From Tepidiforma sp. (lineage in GTDB: Bacteria; Chloroflexota; Dehalococcoidia; Tepidiformales; Tepidiformaceae): 64,000 bases of DNA. Where the stretch lies: the NCBI GenBank assembly GCA_026003935.1, contig BPIE01000001.1, positions 558,001 through 622,000 on the forward strand, written 5' to 3'. The stretch's first letter is position 1. The number at the start of each line of letters is the position of its first letter. Below, one piece after another: positions 8,113 through 15,694 of the stretch. The position numbers and the translations under genes are program-made. A model generated the notes under the pieces. That model did no database searches. It was given only the letters and a program-made list of their open reading frames with translations, and was not told where the DNA came from.

Positions 8113-8126
8113 ATTCGCAACACACC

Positions 8127-8200
<74 letters not shown>

Positions 8201-8212
8201 AGTTTCTTCAAT

Positions 8213-8235
8213 GGCTCCGGGAAGGGGCCTTTTTT
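8213..8235 (+). terminator. Intrinsic terminator of the tRNA cluster
   Basis: Stem GGCTCC/GGGGCC (one G-T pair) with a GGGAA loop, followed directly by six T. It lies 12 nt after tRNA-Cys. Confidence 0.8.
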
Positions 8236-8333
8236 GTTGCCCTGGAGCGCGGGGCGGGCCGGGTGTGGTCGATCGGGGGCGCGGGGCAGGGTAGGATGCG
8301 GCGCGTTGCTGGAGTATCGAAGGAGGTTCGGAG

Positions 8334-9515
8334 ATGAGAGGGCTGCGCGGCGAGGCCGCAATCGTGGGTATCGCGGAGTTTGCCCCGGTGCGGAGGCCGG
8401 ACCGGACGTGGATGGGGCTCGAGGCGTATGCCGAGCTGGCGCGGCTGGCGCTGGAGGATGCGGGGCTTGGCCACGATGACGTGGACGGCCTGATGACGGG
8501 GCACCTGGCGGACTCGGGCGGGCTGTTCGCGCCGGGACACCTGACGGAGTACCTGGGGATTGGTTCGCACTTTTCGGAGGTGGTGGACCTCGGGGGTGCG
8601 ACGGGGGCGGGGGCGGTACTGCGGGCGGCGATGGCGATCGAGCTGGGACTGTGCGAAACGGCGCTGTGCATCGTGCATACGCTGCCGAGGCCGAAGAATC
8701 CGACGGGCGGGGGGCCGACGTTTCGGATGGGGGCGTGGGGGTCGCCGATGGGGGAGTTCGACTACCCGTTTGGGGCGGTGGGACAGAACTATGCGTACGC
8801 GATGATCGCGAACCGGTATGCGTACGAATACGGGCTGACCGATGCGCAGCGGGCGAAGGTGGCGGTGGACCAGCGTACGAACGCGACGGCGAACCCGAAG
8901 GCGGTGTTCCGGGACCCGATCGATATCGACGATGTGCTCAATTCGCCGGTGATTGTGGACCCGCTGCACATGCTGGAGATTGTGATGCCGTGTTTCGGCG
9001 GGGCGGCGGTGGTGGTGACGTCGAAGGAGAAGGCGAAGCGGGCGCGGCATCGGCCGGCGTATATCGTCGGCGGCGGCGAGTACACGACGCACCTGTCGGT
9101 GACGTACGACCCGAGCTTTACGGAGACGCCGATCCGGGCGGCGGCGGACCGGGCGTTCGCGATGGCCGGGGTGAAGCGCTCGGAGGTGGACCTTGCCTCG
9201 CTGTACGACTGCTACACGATCACGGTGCTGCTGACGCTGGAGGATGCGGGGTTCTGCGGGAAGGGCGAGGCGGGGAAGTTCGTGGAGGAGCACGACCTGA
9301 CGTATCGCGGCGATTTCCCGATGAACACGCACGGGGGCCAGCTGAGCTTTGGGCAGGCGGGGATGGCAGGGGGCATGTCGCACATTACTGAGGCGTACCT
9401 GCAGCTCACGGGCCGGGCGGGGGATCGGCAGCTGCGCCGGTGCGACACGGTGTTCGTGCATGGCAACGGCGGGTTGATGAGCGAGCAGGTTTCGCTGGTT
9501 CTGCGAGGGGAGTAA
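8334..9515 (+). CDS. Thiolase-like protein (lipid-transfer/SCP-x type), no nucleophilic cysteine
   Basis: The 393-residue protein has the thiolase fold signature through to the C-terminal NTHGGQLSFGQAGMAGG (the HGG histidine loop) and HGNGGLMSEQ. Where thiolases carry the acyl-accepting cysteine (CASG), it reads DLGGATGAGAV, so it should not form an acyl-enzyme through cysteine. YDCYTITVL near residue 288 resembles the tyrosine-containing segment of Ltp2-type aldolases, which also lack that cysteine and need a DUF35 partner; such a partner is the next gene. A retro-aldol or accessory role in acyl-CoA catabolism is inferred. AGGAGG lies 8 nt before ATG 8334. Confidence 0.82.
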   Translation: MRGLRGEAAIVGIAEFAPVRRPDRTWMGLEAYAELARLALEDAGLGHDDVDGLMTGHLADSGGLFAPGHLTEYLGIGSHFSEVVDLGGATGAGAVLRAAMAIELGLCETALCIVHTLPRPKNPTGGGPTFRMGAWGSPMGEFDYPFGAVGQNYAYAMIANRYAYEYGLTDAQRAKVAVDQRTNATANPKAVFRDPIDIDDVLNSPVIVDPLHMLEIVMPCFGGAAVVVTSKEKAKRARHRPAYIVGGGEYTTHLSVTYDPSFTETPIRAAADRAFAMAGVKRSEVDLASLYDCYTITVLLTLEDAGFCGKGEAGKFVEEHDLTYRGDFPMNTHGGQLSFGQAGMAGGMSHITEAYLQLTGRAGDRQLRRCDTVFVHGNGGLMSEQVSLVLRGE

Positions 9516-9520
9516 CCGGG

Positions 9521-9940
9521 ATGCCGAAGTATCGAACGACGACCGAACCGCTGCCGGTGCCGACGCCGGTGACGCAGCCGTTTTGGGATGGGACGCGGGA
9601 GCACCGGCTCCTGCTGCAGCGGTGCGATGCGGGGCACGTGTTTTTCTATCCGCGTTCGCACTGCCCGCGGTGCCTTTCGAACCGGCTGGAGTGGGTGGAG
9701 GCGTCGGGCCGGGGGACGCTGTACAGCTACACGATTGCACGCCGGCCGACTTCGCCGGATTTCGAGCAGGATGTGCCGTTCGTGATTGCGGTGGTGGAGC
9801 TGGAGGAGGGGCCGCGGATGACGTCGCGCCTGGTGGAGGTGGAGCCGGGGGAGGTGCGGATTGGGATGCGGCTGGAGGTGGTGTTCGACGATGTGACGGA
9901 TGCGGTGACGCTTCCGTATTTCCGGCCGGCGGGGACGTAG
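9521..9940 (+). CDS. DUF35 OB-fold protein with zinc ribbon, partner of the thiolase-like protein
   Basis: The 139-residue protein has an N-terminal rubredoxin-like segment (LLLQRCDAGH...HCPRCLSN) and a C-terminal OB-fold (GTLYSYTIARRP, then PFVIAVVELEEGPRM and IGMRLEVVFDD). This is the Pfam pair OB_aCoA_assoc_N/OB_aCoA_assoc, whose members bind thiolase-fold enzymes and help hold acyl-CoA. The first metal pair is C-D-A-G-H rather than CxxC, so metal binding may be altered. GAGGGGAG, overlapping the stop of the thiolase-like gene, is placed 8 nt before ATG 9521. The longer frame to 9440 is a shadow. Confidence 0.9.
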   Translation: MPKYRTTTEPLPVPTPVTQPFWDGTREHRLLLQRCDAGHVFFYPRSHCPRCLSNRLEWVEASGRGTLYSYTIARRPTSPDFEQDVPFVIAVVELEEGPRMTSRLVEVEPGEVRIGMRLEVVFDDVTDAVTLPYFRPAGT

Positions 9941-9962
9941 GGAAGTCGGAGGGGGAGGGAGA

Positions 9963-10039
<77 letters not shown>

Positions 10040-10117
10040 ACCCGGAGGGGGAGGCCTGCGGGGCGGCAAGCCCCAGCGGCGTTCCACGGTACACCATACG
10101 AAGGCACGGGCGCGGGG

Positions 10118-11458
10118 TCAAAGGCCCCGGTCGGCGATGGGCCGCGAGGGTGCTGCGGCGGGGCTGGCGGCGGGAGACTCGGGCTGGGCCGGTCCAGGGG
10201 GATGGCCGCGGACGGGCCCGTCGGAGCGGATTTCGGCGAGGCGCTTTCCGAACAGGAGGAGGACGAGGCCGCTCATGGCGATGATGGCGGAGCCAAGGGT
10301 GAAGAGCCCGGGGCGGACGCCGAGGGCCTGGACGAGCGCCCCAGCGAGAATGGCGCCGAGCGGGATGAGGCCGCGGTCGAGGCTGAGGAGCGACATGACC
10401 CGGCCGTGCATTTCGGGTGTGCTGTTGGAAAGGAGGATGCCATTGGTGAACGCCATGTAGGTGACGGTCATGCTGCCGGCGACGGCGAGGAGGGCGGCGG
10501 TGAGCCAGACGGTTTGCTGGAGCGAGATGGCAACGAGTGCGGAGCCGAAGATGAGCATGTTGATCATAAGCTGGAGCCCGGGGCGGGCGATGTTCGATTT
10601 CCAGGCGATGAAGAGGGAGCCGGCGAATGCGCCGACGCCGGTTGCGCCGGCAAGAAAGCCGACGCCGGAATCGCCGAGGCCGAGCGTCCTGGTTGCGAGG
10701 AGGGGAACGAAGACTTGCTGGTAGGGGAAGCCGAAGACGAAGAGGATGAGCGAGAGGCCGGTGACGACGAAGAGGGTGGGCTGGCTGGAGATGTAGCGGA
10801 ATCCTTCAGCGAGGTCGGCGAAGAGGCCGGACCGGGCGCGGCGTTTCGACGCGGCATCGTGGTCGAAGCGCATCAGCACGGTGGTGAGGATGACGAGGAG
10901 GTAGATGGCGGCGGTGACGAGGTAGACGCCGCCGACGCTGAGCACGATGAGGAGGCCGCCGGCGATGGCGCCGCCGCCGATGCGCATGAAGCTCAGGGCG
11001 GTGGAGTTGAGGGCGACAGCGTTGAGGAGGTCTTCGGGCGGAACGGTACGGGGGATGAGGGATTGGCGAACGGGCTGGTTGAACGCCATAGCGGTGCCGG
11101 CAACGCCTGCGGTGAGGAAGACGTGCCAGACTTCGACGAGGCCGGTCACGGCCATGGTACCGATGAAGAGGTGGCAGGCGGTCGAGATGCACTGGGTGAC
11201 GACGAGGATTCGCCTCTTGTCGTAGCGGTCGGCGATGGCGCCGGCGATGAGACCGAAGAAGAGGATGGGTGCGAGGCGGGTCGCGATGACGAGGGAGAGC
11301 ATGACGGCGGAGTCGGTCAGGTCGAGGATGAGGACGGCGCGGGCGACCTGGTCCATCCAGAGGGTGGCGGAGTGGCCGGTTTGGCCGAGCCAGAGGAGGC
11401 GGAAGTTGCGGTGGCGGAAGGCGCGGAAGGTGGTATCGGCGCCGGGGAGGCGAGGCAT
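10118..11458 (-). CDS. MFS transporter (EntS/MFS_3-like)
   Basis: About 446 residues with roughly twelve hydrophobic helices. The N-terminus FRAFRHRNFRLLWLGQTGHS and the loop between helices 2 and 3, GAIADRYDKRRIL, fit the MFS_3 branch that includes enterobactin exporters and macrolide efflux pumps. The substrate is unknown. ATG 11458 is preferred to ATG 11467 because a TACCAT box overlapping the upper ATG ends exactly 7 nt before 11458, and no Shine-Dalgarno sequence is present for either. The C-terminal 45 residues are proline/alanine-rich and probably disordered. Confidence 0.88.
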   Translation of the reverse strand: MPRLPGADTTFRAFRHRNFRLLWLGQTGHSATLWMDQVARAVLILDLTDSAVMLSLVIATRLAPILFFGLIAGAIADRYDKRRILVVTQCISTACHLFIGTMAVTGLVEVWHVFLTAGVAGTAMAFNQPVRQSLIPRTVPPEDLLNAVALNSTALSFMRIGGGAIAGGLLIVLSVGGVYLVTAAIYLLVILTTVLMRFDHDAASKRRARSGLFADLAEGFRYISSQPTLFVVTGLSLILFVFGFPYQQVFVPLLATRTLGLGDSGVGFLAGATGVGAFAGSLFIAWKSNIARPGLQLMINMLIFGSALVAISLQQTVWLTAALLAVAGSMTVTYMAFTNGILLSNSTPEMHGRVMSLLSLDRGLIPLGAILAGALVQALGVRPGLFTLGSAIIAMSGLVLLLFGKRLAEIRSDGPVRGHPPGPAQPESPAASPAAAPSRPIADRGL

Positions 11459-11465
11459 GGGGCGC

Positions 11466-11471
11466 ATGGTA
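11466..11471 (-). promoter_or_regulatory. -10 box of the MFS gene, leaderless spacing
   Basis: TACCAT ending 7 nt before ATG 11458. It overlaps the alternative upstream ATG. Confidence 0.5.
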
Positions 11472-11533
11472 ACGTTTACGCGAGGGTGAGGTGAAGAAGG
11501 GATGGGGGACGAGGTTGGAGGTGGGGGGTGGGG

Positions 11534-12313
11534 TTAGAGGTCGATTTCGATGCCGACGGGGCAGTGGTCGGAGCCCATGACCTCTGGCTGGATGAAGGCG
11601 CGGCGGACGCGGGGCATGAGGTCCTGGGAGACGAAGACGTAATCGATGCGCCAGCCGACGTTGCGGGCGCGGCGGTCGCGCCAGGGGTCCCAGTAGGTGT
11701 AGGCGTCGCGCTGGTCGGGGTGGAGGGCGCGGAAGGTATCGACGTAGCCGTTTTCGATGATGCGGGTGATCCAGGCGCGCTCTTCGGGGAGGAAGCCGGT
11801 GCCTTTGAGGGCTTCCTGGGGGCGGGCGACATCCATCTCGGTGTGGGCGATGTTGAAGTCTCCCATGAAGATGAGGGAGCGGCCCTGGTCGCGGAGGTGG
11901 TTGACGTGGTCGAGGAAGGCCTGGTAGAAGTCGAATTTGAAGGCGAGGCGGTCTTCGCCGCGGCCGGCGTTTGGGTAGTAGGATGTGAGGAGGGTAAATT
12001 CCGGGTAGTCGGCCTGGATGACCCGACCTTCGACATCGAAGCGTTCGATGCCGAGTCCGAGGCGCACTTCGAGCGGTTCAGGTTTGGAGAGCAAGAGGGC
12101 GCCGCTGTAGCCGGGGCGCTGAGCGGGGTGCCACCAGGACCGGTAGCCGAGTTCGGTCCAGGGCTGTTCGCCGATCTGGTCGGGCGCGGCCTTGACTTCC
12201 TGGAGGCCGGCGATATCGGGCGCGGTGGAGTTGAGCCAGGCCTGGAAGCTTCCGCTCTTGAGGGTGGCGCGGAGGCCGTTGACGTTCCACGAGCAGATGG
12301 TGAGGGTGGGCAC
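11534..12313 (-). CDS. xth: Exodeoxyribonuclease III
   Basis: The 259-residue Mg-dependent AP endonuclease/3' exonuclease acts in base excision repair. WNVNG (res 9-13), LQEVK, SYYPNAGRG, GDFNIAHTEMD and the C-terminal WRIDYVF...MGSDHCPVGI supply the conserved Asn, Glu, Tyr, Asp-Asn and Asp-His residues. Length is typical for the ExoA/XthA branch. The start is GTG 12313 (MPTLTICSWNVNG). It stands alone, transcribed away from the C2H2 gene. Confidence 0.95.
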   Translation of the reverse strand: MPTLTICSWNVNGLRATLKSGSFQAWLNSTAPDIAGLQEVKAAPDQIGEQPWTELGYRSWWHPAQRPGYSGALLLSKPEPLEVRLGLGIERFDVEGRVIQADYPEFTLLTSYYPNAGRGEDRLAFKFDFYQAFLDHVNHLRDQGRSLIFMGDFNIAHTEMDVARPQEALKGTGFLPEERAWITRIIENGYVDTFRALHPDQRDAYTYWDPWRDRRARNVGWRIDYVFVSQDLMPRVRRAFIQPEVMGSDHCPVGIEIDL

Positions 12314-12449
12314 GGCGGTAGTTGACCCGATTGGGCGGGCGTGGGCAAGGCGCCAATGCGGGACATCGCCGCGGGGAATGGCGGAATTGCCTGATCGGTT
12401 CGTTCACATGAGCCGGTCGATACTTCAGAACGAGAAAGGAGCGATAGCG

Positions 12450-12614
12450 ATGACAACGTGTCCGGTTTGTAACGCGCGTTTCGCGGCGGCCGGTACGGCT
12501 GAGCGGACGTGGCTCGAGTGGCACATGGCGCGCTCGCACGGCATCCAGCGGATGCAGCTTGTTGCGGGCTGGCCAGTGCAGGCTGTGCACGGTCCCGGCC
12601 AGTCGGCCGCGTGA
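12450..12614 (+). CDS. 54-residue C2H2-type zinc-finger protein, unknown function
   Basis: A small ORF with a strong ribosome binding site (AAAGGAG, 8 nt before ATG 12450). The peptide begins MTTCPVCNARF and has CPVC, then about 17 residues, then HMARSH, which is the Cys-x2-Cys...His-x4-His spacing of a C2H2 finger. A hydrophobic C-terminal tail follows. Single-finger proteins of this size are uncommon in bacteria apart from the Ros/MucR group, which this does not resemble. DNA, RNA or protein binding is possible. The larger open frame to 12192 is antisense to xth. Confidence 0.7.
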   Translation: MTTCPVCNARFAAAGTAERTWLEWHMARSHGIQRMQLVAGWPVQAVHGPGQSAA

Positions 12615-12639
12615 TGCTTGGGCGGGGCAGCGCCCGGGG

Positions 12640-13428
12640 CTAGGAGAAGGCGCGGGCGAAGGTGACGGCTGCCGAGGCGACGATGGTGACGACGGCGTAC
12701 TCGGCAGCGGTTGACCATTCGAGGTCGTGGTCGAGGAGGTGGTGGACGATGCCGGTGGCGAGGTAGAAGGCGATGATGAGGAGGGCGCCGGCGAGGAGGC
12801 CATCGAGCGGGAAGAAGTAGAGGGCAAGGCGGAGCTCGGCGAGGGAGATGCCGATGGCGACGGAAACGAGGAAGGAGCTGGGGCCGGTGAGGCGGCTTTC
12901 GCGGAGGAGCTCGAGGGCGAGGAGCATGCTGACCGCGCCGACGGCGATGCTGGCTAGGGGGAGCGGGTCGTTGCGGGTGTAAAGGACGGCGTAGAAGGAG
13001 AAGGCGATGATGTAGGTAGCGACGGCCATGATGAGGCGAAAGGGGCCGTAGAGGCGGGCGCGGACGTCGACGGTCTGGTACTCGCCGCTGGCGACGAGGC
13101 CGACGGTCCCGGCGGCGAGGAGGGCGAGGGCGGGCCTTGCATAACCCTCGATGGCGTGGTCGATGAAGAGTGCGGAGCCGAGGACGCCAAGCGCGGGGAG
13201 GAAGGTGGAGACCAGCCCATCGACCGGGCTGCCGGACCAGGCGGGGTGGCGGCGGACGAGGCCGTGGGTGGCAAACGCTACGAGGGCGGCGGTGAGCCAC
13301 GGGAGCCAGGGGAGCTCGGGCCGGATGGTGACGGAGGCAACGAGCCCGGCTGCAGCGACGAAGGTGAGGAGGGCAACGCGTGCGGCGAGTCCGCCCTGTG
13401 ATGGGGCCGGTGATGCTTCAGGTGGCAG
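12640..13428 (-). CDS. Multi-pass membrane protein (DUF5656-like), probable CTG start
   Basis: The frame encodes about 262 residues with roughly seven hydrophobic helices, for example the segments VALLTFVAAAGLVASV, IMAVATYIIAFSFYAV and LLAGALLIIAFYLATG. The first ATG in frame is 13029, but the hydrophobic membrane pattern continues about 130 residues upstream with no ATG, GTG or TTG. CTG 13428 lies 4 nt after the stop of the amidohydrolase gene and 7 nt after GGAG, so a CTG start coupled to the upstream stop is the best fit. The family name is tentative, and function is unknown. Confidence 0.65.
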   Translation of the reverse strand: MPPEASPAPSQGGLAARVALLTFVAAAGLVASVTIRPELPWLPWLTAALVAFATHGLVRRHPAWSGSPVDGLVSTFLPALGVLGSALFIDHAIEGYARPALALLAAGTVGLVASGEYQTVDVRARLYGPFRLIMAVATYIIAFSFYAVLYTRNDPLPLASIAVGAVSMLLALELLRESRLTGPSSFLVSVAIGISLAELRLALYFFPLDGLLAGALLIIAFYLATGIVHHLLDHDLEWSTAAEYAVVTIVASAAVTFARAFS

Positions 13429-13432
13429 GGGG

Positions 13433-14329
13433 CTACTCCGCGGCGAACACGGGCGTCTCGAGGCCGTAGATCTCGGCGGCGTTGCGCCACCAGAGGCGCT
13501 CCTGTTCGTCCTCGGTGAGGCCCAGCTGTTCGTACATGATTTCGAAGCGGCGGATATGCTCGGCGATTTCGTCCATGTTGCAGTCGCTGCCCCAGACGAG
13601 CTTTTCGACGCCGAATTCGCCCTGGGAGTTGGCGGCGAGAAGTTTGCGTTCGACGAGGTGGCGTTCGATGGTTTCGCCGCCGCTCATGTCGAACCAGACG
13701 TTGTGGCGCCAGCGGGCGACTGATGCGGCGTAGTCGTAGTTGCCCTGGTTGCCGACGTGGGCGCCGATGATTTTGAGTTTTGGGAATCGGTTGGCGATGG
13801 TGTCGAGGTGGAGGGGGGACATGCGGGTGGCGGAGACGTTGCGCGGGGGCATGCGGTTTTGCATCGCCATCATGCGCTCGTACATCTGGGCTGCGGCTGC
13901 GGAACGGCGGGGGTGGGTGATGGAGTAGTCGATGCCGCCGCCGATGACGCCCATGTGGAAGAGGATGGGCATGCCGAGCTGCTCGGCGCGGGCGTAGGTT
14001 GGGAGGTAGTCGGGTTCGTCGTAGGGGCGTGCGACGCCGATGAGCTTGAGGCCGCGGTACCCCATGTCGTAGAGGTGCTGGACCTCATCGGGGCCGATCT
14101 CTTCGGGGTCGATGACGGCCACGGGGATGAAGAGGTCGCGGTAGTTTTGGAGGATTTCCATGCCGCGTTCGTAGGTGGGGCCGAAGCGGCCGCCGGTGAG
14201 CATGCAGCCCCGGGTGATGCCGACGCGGACGGCGATTTCGGCGAGGCGGTCGACCATGGGGGCCTGGTCTTCGTCCGGGTTTTCCCAGTTGCGGGGGAAG
14301 TGGATGTGGACGTCGAAGATTTTTCGCAT
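13433..14329 (-). CDS. Amidohydrolase (metal-dependent, amidohydro_2 type)
   Basis: The 298-residue protein opens with FDVHIHFPRN (the HxH metal pair) and later has LFHMGVIGGG, PKLKIIGAHVGNQG (metal histidine) and LVWGSDCNMDEI (catalytic aspartate), in the order seen in ACMSD/gamma-resorcylate decarboxylase-type enzymes. Such proteins hydrolyse or decarboxylate ring or amide substrates; the substrate cannot be read from sequence. An extended -10 (TGCTACACT) lies about 30 nt upstream, between this gene and the divergent MFS gene. It is probably the first gene of a two-gene unit with the membrane protein. Confidence 0.85.
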   Translation of the reverse strand: MRKIFDVHIHFPRNWENPDEDQAPMVDRLAEIAVRVGITRGCMLTGGRFGPTYERGMEILQNYRDLFIPVAVIDPEEIGPDEVQHLYDMGYRGLKLIGVARPYDEPDYLPTYARAEQLGMPILFHMGVIGGGIDYSITHPRRSAAAAQMYERMMAMQNRMPPRNVSATRMSPLHLDTIANRFPKLKIIGAHVGNQGNYDYAASVARWRHNVWFDMSGGETIERHLVERKLLAANSQGEFGVEKLVWGSDCNMDEIAEHIRRFEIMYEQLGLTEDEQERLWWRNAAEIYGLETPVFAAE

Positions 14330-14415
14330 GGGCGTTCCGGGGCGGGTTGGGGGTTCTTGCGAGTGTAGCACCGGTTGGGTGGAAGACTCACCGAGCGGTT
14401 CAGGAGGGGATCGGG

Positions 14416-14421
14416 TAGGCT
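14416..14421 (+). promoter_or_regulatory. -10 box of the second MFS gene, leaderless spacing
   Basis: TAGGCT ending 7 nt before ATG 14429. An AGGAGGGG at about 14402 is 20 nt from the ATG, too far to act as its ribosome binding site. Confidence 0.45.
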
Positions 14422-14428
14422 CGAACGG

Positions 14429-15667
14429 ATGCGATCGCGTCCCTTCGTTGCCCTTTACGTTGCGGTATTCGTGGCGACGATGGGCATTTCGATGGTGAGC
14501 CCGCTGCTGCCGGTGTATGCGGAGGAGCTGGGGGCGACGGGGGTGTGGCTCGGGCTGACGTTTTCGGTGTTTGCGATCGTGCAGACGTTCGTGGGGCCGT
14601 TCGCCGGGCGGCTCTCGGACCGGTATGGGCGGAAGCCGTTCATCGTTGCGGGGCTGCTGGTGTACCTGGTGGCCGCACTTGGCTACCTGACGGCGCAGAG
14701 CTTTTACCAGGTAATTGCGTTCCGGGCGTTTTCGGGGCTGGGGACGAGCCTGATCTTTTCGGTTGCGCGGGCGTACGTGGGGGACCTGACGCCGCGGGGC
14801 CAGGAGGGCCGGTGGCTGGGGGTGTTCGCGACGGCCGACATCGTGGGGTTTGGAACGGGGCCGCTCGCGGCAGGGGTGCTGCGGGAGGTGTTCGGCTTTC
14901 GCTCGGTGTTCGTTGCGATGGCTTCGATGATGGGGCTTTCGGCGCTGGTGCTGATGACGTGGCTGCCGCGGCACAGCCCGGCGGAGCTGGAACGGCGGGC
15001 GACGCGGCGGGCCGGGGGAACCGTGGCGCGGGCGGACCACTCGTTCCGGGAAGCGCTGCGCGACCGGGTGGTGGCGGCGGTGACGCTGCACGCGGGCCTG
15101 GTGGCGGTTGCGGCCGGGGCGAGCCTGAGCTTTCTCGCGCTGCGGCTGGAGCAGGGGATCGGCGCGACGCCGATCATGATCGGCGCGGCGTTTGCGACGC
15201 AGGACATCACGGGTGGGCTGGCGCAGCCGCTGCTCGGGCGCATCGCGGACCGGCGGGACCGGCGTCTGCTGGTTGCCGGGGGGCTGGCGGCGTACGCGGT
15301 GCTGCTGGCGAGCCTGGGGGTCGTGCCGAACTACGGGTTCGCGGTCGCGGTGCTGCTGGGGATGGGGGCGAGCAGCTCGCTTTCGATGGTCGCGGCGGGT
15401 GCAATCCAGGTAGTGGCGGGGCGGCGCGCGGGGATGGGGACGGTGCTGGGGCTGAGCTCGGCCTCGAATGGCATCGGTATCGTCGCGGGGTCGCTGCTTT
15501 CGGGCGTGGTGGTTTCGGCGGTTGCGCTGGAGGGGGCGTTCTTCTTCGGCGCCGCGGTGATGCTGGCGGGCATCCCGCTGTTCCTGTGGCTGACGCGGGG
15601 TGCAGCCGTCGCGGAGCCGATGCACCTGCCGCAGGGCGTCGAGGCGGAGACCGGGAGAGCGGGGTAG
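14429..15667 (+). CDS. MFS transporter
   Basis: The 412-residue protein has about twelve hydrophobic helices. It carries the MFS signature GRLSDRYGRKPF after helix 2 and a second GRIADRRDRR in the C-terminal half, typical of drug:H+ antiporter-type members. The start ATG 14429 follows a TAGGCT box by 7 nt; the frame extends to 14375 but reads through the promoter region. It is divergent from the amidohydrolase, with 99 nt between starts. The substrate is unknown; no soluble domain is attached. Confidence 0.87.
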   Translation: MRSRPFVALYVAVFVATMGISMVSPLLPVYAEELGATGVWLGLTFSVFAIVQTFVGPFAGRLSDRYGRKPFIVAGLLVYLVAALGYLTAQSFYQVIAFRAFSGLGTSLIFSVARAYVGDLTPRGQEGRWLGVFATADIVGFGTGPLAAGVLREVFGFRSVFVAMASMMGLSALVLMTWLPRHSPAELERRATRRAGGTVARADHSFREALRDRVVAAVTLHAGLVAVAAGASLSFLALRLEQGIGATPIMIGAAFATQDITGGLAQPLLGRIADRRDRRLLVAGGLAAYAVLLASLGVVPNYGFAVAVLLGMGASSSLSMVAAGAIQVVAGRRAGMGTVLGLSSASNGIGIVAGSLLSGVVVSAVALEGAFFFGAAVMLAGIPLFLWLTRGAAVAEPMHLPQGVEAETGRAG

Positions 15668-15681
15668 GCGCCGCTGCGTCG

Positions 15682-15687
15682 TACCAT
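15682..15687 (+). promoter_or_regulatory. -10 box of priA, leaderless spacing
   Basis: TACCAT ending 7 nt before ATG 15695. It overlaps the alternative ATG 15686, which argues for the lower start. Confidence 0.45.
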
Positions 15688-15694
15688 GCACGCC

